Assembly: GCF_900187965.1 (NCBI RefSeq)
Contig: NZ_FZNL01000002.1
Span: 186,001-250,000 of the forward strand
Source: Flavobacterium sp. ov086
GTDB lineage: Bacteria > Bacteroidota > Bacteroidia > Flavobacteriales > Flavobacteriaceae
Reading direction: 5' to 3'
Length of the DNA stretch: 64,000 nt
Part shown: positions 57,830 through 64,000 of the stretch, one piece after another
How positions within the stretch are numbered: the stretch's first letter is position 1
How the letters are laid out: each line of letters begins with the position of its first letter
Notes under the pieces: generated by a model
The model's input: the letters and a program-made list of their open reading frames with translations, nothing else
What the model was told of the DNA's origin: nothing
Databases searched by the model: none
Made by a program: the position numbers and the translations under genes

Positions 57830-58426
57830 TTAAGTAAGTAACTTTCTCTTTCCGAATAATAAGAATAAGAAACTTTTCATTCTTTGGTCAAGCGAAGAGC
57901 GCAAAATAGAAAATGCCTTGGTTATTTGTGCTTCAACAGTTTTTATGGAAACCTCAAGATGTTCTGCGATTTCGATATTGGTTAAACCTTCTTTTTTACT
58001 TAAAATAAAAACCTCTTTGCATTTTGGAGGCAGGTTTTGAATTTCTTTATTGACTACATTTATCATACGCTGCAAAGACTCTGAATCATCGTCTGAAACA
58101 ATCGAATTTAAAGCATCGTAATATGATTTTTCTAAAGAGAATAAAGACTGATTTTTGCGATACAAATCTATAAATTCATTGTATACTAATTTGTACAGAA
58201 AGCTTTTTACGGCATGATCTGACTTTAATCGAGTGCGTTGTTCCCAAACTTTGATAAATACATTCTGCACAATATCCTCGGCACTATAAACATTCTTTAC
58301 AAGGCTGTTTGCATATAGACAAAGTTTATGATGATACGTATCAATGAGGTAAGCATAGGCTTGTTCATCTCCGTTTCTTAGAGATTCAATTAGTACATCG
58401 TTTTGGTTGTAATCCTCGCTTTTCAT
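57830..58426 (-). CDS. ECF sigma factor (Bacteroidota FecI-like type)
   Basis: RNA polymerase sigma factor that would direct transcription of the second SusCD locus. Region 2 (about 20-90) holds YLIDTYHHKLCLYANSLV and AEDIVQNVFIKVWEQ; region 4 (about 130-185) holds LPPKCKEVFILSKKEGLTNIEIAEHLEVSIKTVEAQI split by its turn. 198 residues, the usual size. It diverges from FecR across a 292-base AT-rich gap in which I could not place a promoter with confidence. Confidence 0.93.
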   Translation of the reverse strand: MKSEDYNQNDVLIESLRNGDEQAYAYLIDTYHHKLCLYANSLVKNVYSAEDIVQNVFIKVWEQRTRLKSDHAVKSFLYKLVYNEFIDLYRKNQSLFSLEKSYYDALNSIVSDDDSESLQRMINVVNKEIQNLPPKCKEVFILSKKEGLTNIEIAEHLEVSIKTVEAQITKAFSILRSSLDQRMKSFLFLLFGKRKLLT

Positions 58427-58718
58427 GGAAACAAATATATAAATTTATAGTTTTTATGGTCTAAATCGTTAGTCTTTTCGTTAAAAATGCCTTTTTTTTC
58501 TGTTTTTCATTGAATTTTATTACAAATAGAAAACGATTTAAAATCGCAAAGATATAGTAATTTGTTTATTAATTATATGTAATTAATAGAGTTATTGTCT
58601 TTTTTGTATTGAAAGAAAAATATTTCAAATAATAAAAAAAACAGCAAAATGAAAAAAAGATTATCAAATTGTTAGGGTTTTGTTTTTTAGCTTCGTAATA
58701 ATATTAAAAAAGAATAAA

Positions 58719-59870
58719 ATGACAGAGAAAAAGTCAGAGCGACTAATTGTGAAATTTATCACAAATCAGGCAAGTCAGCAGGAAATAGAAACCTTGACTG
58801 AATGGCTGAAAGAAGAAGAAAATCAAGTTGTATTTAAGGATTTTGTAAAAACCAATTATGCAATAGATTCTGCCATGAATAACTTTGATTCTACTGAAGT
58901 AAAAAGAATACTATCAGAAAGAATTCAAAAAGAAAATAATGTTTTTTATAAAAGAAGATTTTCATCCTATTATAAATATGCGGCTATTTTAGTTTTGGCT
59001 TTAGGAAGCTTTTATTTCTATAAAAATTCAAATGCATTTCATTCAAAACAAAATGTTGTAGTGCCAAGACAAGATGAAATTGTTTTACAATTAGATAACG
59101 AATCAGTACAAACCATTGATACATCAGAAGCACGAAATGTGACTGATAAATACGGAAATATAATTGGAAAACAGGAGAAAAACAGGTTGGTGTATTCAAA
59201 TAATTATTCCAATGGAGAATTGGTTTATAATACCTTGAGAATTCCATACGGTAAAAAATTCGAAGTGCAATTATCAGACGGAACCGTGGTGCATTTGAAT
59301 GCCGGAACTTCATTGCGATATCCAATTCAGTTTTTGAAAAATCAAAGCCGCCAGGTTTATTTAATTGGAGAAGCTTATTTTGAAGTAGCAAAAGACAAAG
59401 CACACCCTTTTACGGTAAATACGCAAGAGGTAAATGTGGAAGTTTTAGGAACTAAGTTTAATGTGAATTCCTATACCGAAGAGGTAAGTACAGATGTCGT
59501 TTTGGTTGAAGGAAAAGTGTCACTTTACAAAGACAAAAAAGCAACCGATAATCAAGTGTATTTAACACCGGGATTAAAAGGTTCATCAGTAAGAGGACAA
59601 CAAAAAATTACAACAGAAAGCGTCAATACAGATTATTATACGGCTTGGGTAAAAGGAAGTCTGGTTTTTAAAAATGCTTCATTTAATGATATTATCAAAA
59701 AACTTGAGCGTCATTATAATGTGACTTTTATCAATAAAAATAAAGTACTTGGAAGAGAAATTTTCAACGCCCGTTTTGATAATGAACCCATAGAAGTTGT
59801 TTTGAAATATTTCAGTGATAGTTATGCGATTGATTATGTGATCGATGAGGATAAGATTACTATTAAGTAG
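58719..59870 (+). CDS. FecR-type anti-sigma factor
   Basis: Membrane anti-sigma factor linking SusC signalling to the ECF factor. The Met at 58719 begins MTEKKSERLI; the frame opens 39 bases earlier without adding a domain. Cytoplasmic ASD (about 1-80), one membrane span (about 86-102, YAAILVLALGSFYFY), periplasmic FecR domain (about 175-275: LRIPYGKKFEVQLSDG, VYLIGEAYFEVAKD) and a C-terminal DUF4974 STN-like domain (about 315-383). The latter contacts the STN domain of the SusC downstream. 383 residues, standard for Bacteroidota. Confidence 0.94.
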   Translation: MTEKKSERLIVKFITNQASQQEIETLTEWLKEEENQVVFKDFVKTNYAIDSAMNNFDSTEVKRILSERIQKENNVFYKRRFSSYYKYAAILVLALGSFYFYKNSNAFHSKQNVVVPRQDEIVLQLDNESVQTIDTSEARNVTDKYGNIIGKQEKNRLVYSNNYSNGELVYNTLRIPYGKKFEVQLSDGTVVHLNAGTSLRYPIQFLKNQSRQVYLIGEAYFEVAKDKAHPFTVNTQEVNVEVLGTKFNVNSYTEEVSTDVVLVEGKVSLYKDKKATDNQVYLTPGLKGSSVRGQQKITTESVNTDYYTAWVKGSLVFKNASFNDIIKKLERHYNVTFINKNKVLGREIFNARFDNEPIEVVLKYFSDSYAIDYVIDEDKITIK

Positions 59871-59887
59871 AAGGTATAATTGGGTAA

Positions 59888-59971
59888 GAAAATAGAATAA
59901 AGAAAATAGAATAAAGAAAATAGAATAAAGAAAATAGAATAAAGAAAATAGAATAAAGAAAATAGAATAAA
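59888..59971. repeat. Six perfect copies of the 14-mer GAAAATAGAATAAA
   Basis: A tandem array starting 18 bases after the FecR stop, with a seventh partial unit (GAAATATA). It lies in the FecR-SusC spacer and could vary in copy number, changing the leader of SusC. No spacers, so not CRISPR. Confidence 0.95.
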
Positions 59972-60045
59972 GAAATATAATTTAAAATTAAAAATGCCTA
60001 TGTAAAAAACGTTCAGAAAAAAATGGATCGTTATTTAAAAAAAAA

Positions 60046-60073
60046 ACCGGAAAATGCGCCAACATTTCCCGGT
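60046..60073 (+). terminator. Imperfect 11-bp stem-loop in the SusC leader
   Basis: ACCGGAAAATG (60046-60056) pairs with CATTTCCCGGT (60063-60073), one mismatch, loop CGCCAA. No T-run follows, so it may be an attenuator or RNA-stability hairpin between FecR and SusC rather than a full terminator. Confidence 0.5.
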
Positions 60074-60128
60074 AGAATAAAATGCGATCAGTTAACCTAA
60101 CCAACCACAAATAAAAACATTTAAAAGT

Positions 60129-63100
60129 ATGAAAAAAGTATTGAACAAAATCAGGTTCGACAAGCCTTTTTTGAAATTTGATTTGAAGATGAAATTGACT
60201 ACATTATTTTTATTAACCACTTTGACAGTGATGCAAGCGGGAGTAAGCTACTCGCAAAAAGCAAAAATGTCATTTAATGCCAGTGATATGACCGTTGGGA
60301 AAATAATTGAAAAAATTGAATATACCACCGATTATAGATTTGTTTACAATGTAAGATCAGTTGATTTAGATCGAAAAATAGACGTCAGACTAAACGATGT
60401 ATCTATAGAAACGATTCTAAATGCGATTTTTAATAATACAGGAACTGATTTTAAAATTTCAGGAACACATATTATTTTAACACCTAAAAAAGCTCCGGTA
60501 GAAAAACCAGTTGTACTGCAAAAAGTAGTAGAAGATTTTATTGTAAAAGGTAAAGTGACGGATGAAAAGGGCGTTCCATTAGTTGGTGCCGCTGTTTCAG
60601 ACAATGGTTCAGGCAGAGGTGTACAGACGGACTTTAATGGAGAATTTCAAATTATTGCTGTTAGCAAAGAAACTACTTTAGCTTTTGCATATCTGGGATT
60701 TGTAAGACAAGAAATAAAAGTAGCCGGCAGAAGCGTTATTAATGTTGTCCTTAAAGAAGATACACTTGAACTAGGCGAAGTTGTGTTAACTACAGGTTAT
60801 CAAAATATCTCGACAGAACAAGCCACGGGATCTTTCTCTAATTTAAAAGCAAAAGATTTTCAAGAACAGCGATTAAGTAGTTTAGACAAAATTTTAGAGG
60901 GACGTATTGTTGGATATCAGGATGGTAAAATTCGAGGTACAACCTCTATGAATGGTTTAACCACTCCATTATATGTAATTGACGGTTTCCCAATAGAGAA
61001 CACAAAATATAATCAGTATTATAGTTTAGAAGAAAATCTTCCAAACTTAAATTTAGAAGATATTGAAACTATTACAGTTTTAAAAGATGCAGCAGCGTCG
61101 TCTATTTATGGTGCACGTGCAGCAAATGGTGTTGTAGTAATTACCACTAAAAAAGCCAAAGCCGGAAAAACTAATATTTCGTTTTCAAGCAATTTAACCG
61201 TAACTCCATATAGAAATTACACCGGAAATCTTACAGATGCAGGTGATATTATTGGTCTGGAAAAAGGCTGGGCAGATGCAAATCCAAGTTTAAAAGGTGC
61301 AAATGCAAGTACTTATGCAAAATCATTGTTGCAAAATGCAGTATTTACCAGTCAGGGAATGCAGACTCTTTTAAATGGTTATGCAGGAAATATTTCTCAA
61401 ACGGATATGAATAATCGCTTAAATCAACTGGGCTCGCAAGGATACAGATATTATGATGATATTGCCAAATATGCAAAACGCGACCAATATTTTATTCAGC
61501 ATAATGTAAGTTTAGGCAAAGCAACTGAATCGAATACTTTTAATGCTTCGTTGACTTATAAAGGAAATAAATTTGAAGACCGTTATTCTGATAATCAATC
61601 TGTTGGAATTAATTTGAAAAATTCAACTGATATTACAAGCTGGTTGTCTTTAGATTTAGGTGCTTATATCAATTATGGAGAAAGTAATACACAAACTTAC
61701 GATCCTCTTACTCAGAAAGATTATAAGACTCAGATGTACAATCAATTAGTGAATAACGACGGATCAAATTTTACTTCTACAGCGGCATCCCGATACAATA
61801 ATTTCACGCTTCAATCCATGAAGACTTACGGTCTTTATAACATGGATATTACGCCAATGGATGAATTAGGGCGAAATGTAAATGAGACTAAAAACTTCCT
61901 AAACAGGACTTTTGCAAAGTTTAATGTAAAATTCAGTAAAGCATTTACATACAATGCAATGTTTCAATACGAATATGGTGTAGATCGTGGTAGTTTATTG
62001 AGAGATAAAGAATCTTATAGTGTTAGATCTCAGGTAAATAGTTTGGTAACCATTTCTCCTTCAAATACTGCAGTTTATAATTTGCCATATGGTGACATTT
62101 TAAAAGAAACAAATCAATTTTCTAATGCTTACAACTTCCGTCAGCAATTAAATTTTGATCAGACTTTTAATAAAGTACACGATGTAACTGCAATTGCAGG
62201 TATGGAGATTCGTCATTCAAAAATAGAATATGGTGACAATACCCGTTATGGCTGGGATGAGCAAACCTTGTCATTTACCCCAGTAAATCAGGCAGATTTG
62301 CTAAAAGTTTACGGATCTGTTTTTGGAGGCTATATGGGATTAAATGATTTCTCTGCAAATCGTGAATTGGTAAACCGTTATGTTTCTTTTTACACAACTG
62401 GGGGTTATACTTATGATAGAAGATATTCATTAACAGGAAGTTTGCGTTGGGATCGTTCTAACCTTTGGGGAACAAACAATAAATATCAAAATAAACCAAC
62501 GTGGTCTACAGGAGCAGCGTGGAATATTGATAAAGAATCATTCTTTGCAGTCGATTGGATAAACTCACTTAAACTTCGTGCTTCATATGGTATTGGAGGA
62601 AATGTTGCCAAAGATGCAGCGCCTTATTTAACAGCTTCTTATTATGCTAACCCAAATGTAGGAGGAAATCAGGGTTATGTTAATTCAAGACCAAATCCGG
62701 AATTATCCTGGGAAAAAACAACAACAACGAATATTGGTGTCGATTTTTCATTCTTCAAAAATAGATTAAGCGGAACTTTTGATGTTTACAACAAAAAAGG
62801 ACAGGATTTATTAGCAAACAGTAACGGAATCCCAACAGAAGGATTTGGTTATTCTACCTATAAAATAAACAATGGAGAAATGACCAATAAAGGTGTTGAA
62901 GCTACTTTAAGAGGAACTATCGTAAAAACAGCTTTTTTCTCTTGGGATGCTTCAGTGCTATATGCCTATAATAAAAACAAAGTCGATTACGTAAAAGTTG
63001 AAGCTCCTGTTTATTATCTGCAGTTAGATGTTCCATATGCGTATCCTAAAGTTGGTAATAATTACAATACAATTTATGGTTACGAATGGGCAGGTTTAAC

Positions 63101-63707
63101 TGATAAAGGTTTGCCTCAGGTTTATAATGCAAAAGGCGAAAAAGTAATTTATAATCCGGCAGATTTAAATGCAATTCATGATTATGGTTCAACCGTTCCT
63201 ACACACAGCGGATCATTTCATACGGCTGTAAACTACAAGAATTTCTCACTTTCGGCATTGTTTATCTATGAGTTAGGACATAAAATTAGAAATACATTTT
63301 TACCAATGTTAGAGAATAATTATTCGGCTGGAATAGGTAGTTATGTAACAGATATTACAACTGTAAATAAAAATATCGAAAACCGTTGGCAAAAACCAGG
63401 CGACGAAGCTTTTACAAATATTCCTCGCGCGGTTTACGAGTACGAAGCCGATTTTACATCAGATTCTCGTGACATTTATCGTTATGCAGATATCAATATT
63501 CTTGATGCCTCAAATATCAGATTAAGCAATATTTCTCTTGCTTATAATTTGCCTTCGTCTGTTATAAAAAGAGTAAAATTACAAGATGTTCGCTTCAATC
63601 TGAATGCAGAGAATGTCTATACTTTCGCTAAAAGCAGAGATGCTAAATTCCTTTTAAATGGCTTTCAATCTCCAAGTTTAGTTTTTGGTGTAAACATTAA
63701 CTTCTAA
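60129..63707 (+). CDS. SusC-like TonB-dependent transporter with STN domain (second PUL)
   Basis: 1192-residue outer-membrane transducer-transporter. Leader ends near YSQ (residue 43). The STN domain (about 48-120, ASDMTVGKIIEKIEYTTDYRF) transmits substrate status to FecR. A carboxypeptidase-like domain (about 140-220), TonB-box region (EVVLTTGYQ), plug (LYVIDGFPIE, LEDIETITVLKDAAASSIYG) and barrel (end FGVNINF) follow. STN plus an upstream FecR and ECF factor is a complete trans-envelope signalling unit, unlike the first SusC. The substrate cannot be named because the locus continues beyond the window. Confidence 0.95.
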   Translation: MKKVLNKIRFDKPFLKFDLKMKLTTLFLLTTLTVMQAGVSYSQKAKMSFNASDMTVGKIIEKIEYTTDYRFVYNVRSVDLDRKIDVRLNDVSIETILNAIFNNTGTDFKISGTHIILTPKKAPVEKPVVLQKVVEDFIVKGKVTDEKGVPLVGAAVSDNGSGRGVQTDFNGEFQIIAVSKETTLAFAYLGFVRQEIKVAGRSVINVVLKEDTLELGEVVLTTGYQNISTEQATGSFSNLKAKDFQEQRLSSLDKILEGRIVGYQDGKIRGTTSMNGLTTPLYVIDGFPIENTKYNQYYSLEENLPNLNLEDIETITVLKDAAASSIYGARAANGVVVITTKKAKAGKTNISFSSNLTVTPYRNYTGNLTDAGDIIGLEKGWADANPSLKGANASTYAKSLLQNAVFTSQGMQTLLNGYAGNISQTDMNNRLNQLGSQGYRYYDDIAKYAKRDQYFIQHNVSLGKATESNTFNASLTYKGNKFEDRYSDNQSVGINLKNSTDITSWLSLDLGAYINYGESNTQTYDPLTQKDYKTQMYNQLVNNDGSNFTSTAASRYNNFTLQSMKTYGLYNMDITPMDELGRNVNETKNFLNRTFAKFNVKFSKAFTYNAMFQYEYGVDRGSLLRDKESYSVRSQVNSLVTISPSNTAVYNLPYGDILKETNQFSNAYNFRQQLNFDQTFNKVHDVTAIAGMEIRHSKIEYGDNTRYGWDEQTLSFTPVNQADLLKVYGSVFGGYMGLNDFSANRELVNRYVSFYTTGGYTYDRRYSLTGSLRWDRSNLWGTNNKYQNKPTWSTGAAWNIDKESFFAVDWINSLKLRASYGIGGNVAKDAAPYLTASYYANPNVGGNQGYVNSRPNPELSWEKTTTTNIGVDFSFFKNRLSGTFDVYNKKGQDLLANSNGIPTEGFGYSTYKINNGEMTNKGVEATLRGTIVKTAFFSWDASVLYAYNKNKVDYVKVEAPVYYLQLDVPYAYPKVGNNYNTIYGYEWAGLTDKGLPQVYNAKGEKVIYNPADLNAIHDYGSTVPTHSGSFHTAVNYKNFSLSALFIYELGHKIRNTFLPMLENNYSAGIGSYVTDITTVNKNIENRWQKPGDEAFTNIPRAVYEYEADFTSDSRDIYRYADINILDASNIRLSNISLAYNLPSSVIKRVKLQDVRFNLNAENVYTFAKSRDAKFLLNGFQSPSLVFGVNINF

Positions 63708-63724
63708 TTTAAAAAAACTACACT

Positions 63725-64000
63725 ATGAAAAATATATATATAAATATACTTTGCATTTTAGCACTAGGATTGGTTTTAGCTTCTTGCTCCAACTATTTAG
63801 ATGATGCGCCAAAAGGATCTAAAATCCCAACAACATTGGCAGATTATGAAGCTTTTCTTCGCGATGAATACACCAATCAAAGCGTAGATATTGCACAAGC
63901 TTCGACTTTGATCAACGATAAGTTTATCGATATTGCAACTCTTGCAGCGCAGCGTTTGACAAAAGCCAACTATATGTGGGATGAATCTGCAGATCGTATC
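63725..64000 (+). CDS. SusD-like lipoprotein (3' partial)
   Basis: First 92 codons of a SusD partner for the SusC ending 17 bases earlier; cut by the window edge. Lipobox LASC (Cys21) is followed by SNYLDDAPKGSKIPTTLADYE, which continues into the helical SusD start (AFLRDEY). The N-terminal pattern resembles SusD proteins of ECF/FecR-controlled loci. Too little remains to say more. Confidence 0.9.
   Translation, partial: MKNIYINILCILALGLVLASCSNYLDDAPKGSKIPTTLADYEAFLRDEYTNQSVDIAQASTLINDKFIDIATLAAQRLTKANYMWDESADRI

Noticed and set aside
59888..59971. CRISPR array
   Set aside because: Units are contiguous 14-mers with no spacers and no cas genes nearby; same reasoning for the heptamers at 43354.

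Overview
The window looks like a Flavobacterium-type member of the Bacteroidota. It is AT-rich, starts are preceded by A-rich stretches instead of Shine-Dalgarno sites, there are two SusC/SusD pairs, one enzyme carries a type IX secretion (T9SS) C-terminal sorting domain, and there is an ECF sigma / FecR / STN-SusC set. No rRNA, tRNA, CRISPR array or transposase gene was seen.

Region 1 (1-46320) is one very large polysaccharide utilization locus (PUL) of 24 co-directional genes, cut at its left edge. It opens with SusC (partial), SusD and a lipid-anchored glycan-binding protein. Then come a BACON-GH5 endoglucanase, GH27, GH59, four GH43, a compact GH31, a T9SS-exported GH74, a small secreted beta-protein, GH29, GH51, GH42, GH127, a second GH27, GH2, GH97, a glucuronidase-like GH2, a double esterase, an SGNH esterase and a second GH42. 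GH74 and GH5 as the only endo-enzymes, with fucosidase, beta-galactosidases, a GH31, many arabinosidases and esterases, point to a heavily decorated, acetylated xyloglucan. Two enzymes hint at unusual side chains: the second GH27 has Ile73 where galactosidases have Asp, as in beta-L-arabinopyranosidases, and the second GH2 has the N-x-K motif of uronidases. In the model, surface lipoproteins and GH74 cut the backbone, SusCD imports oligosaccharides, and periplasmic exo-enzymes strip side chains. No GH3 or GH9 and no dedicated PUL regulator lie in the window.

The PUL is visibly a mosaic. Three GH43 genes are paralogous copies with decaying lipoboxes. Pieces of a GH29 3' end occur at two extra places, a T9SS-domain scrap lies before GH29, and a MITE-like element lies next to it. 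Base composition swings between genes.

Region 2 (46382-54948) is regulatory: a small Nudix-like protein without a DNA-binding domain, a sigma-54 activator with receiver, a FIST sensor overlapping it by 26 bases, a PAS/kinase/receiver/Hpt hybrid kinase, a receiver that lacks its phospho-aspartate, an AraC regulator and an SRPBCC protein. The 3' end of the Nudix gene is repeated after the receiver gene, so the two-component block is bracketed by direct repeats.

Region 3 (55169-64000) holds a beta-propeller protein and a DUF1349-like lipoprotein on the minus strand, a LuxR-type regulator, and the start of a second SusCD locus driven by an ECF sigma factor and FecR anti-sigma factor. The window ends inside its SusD.
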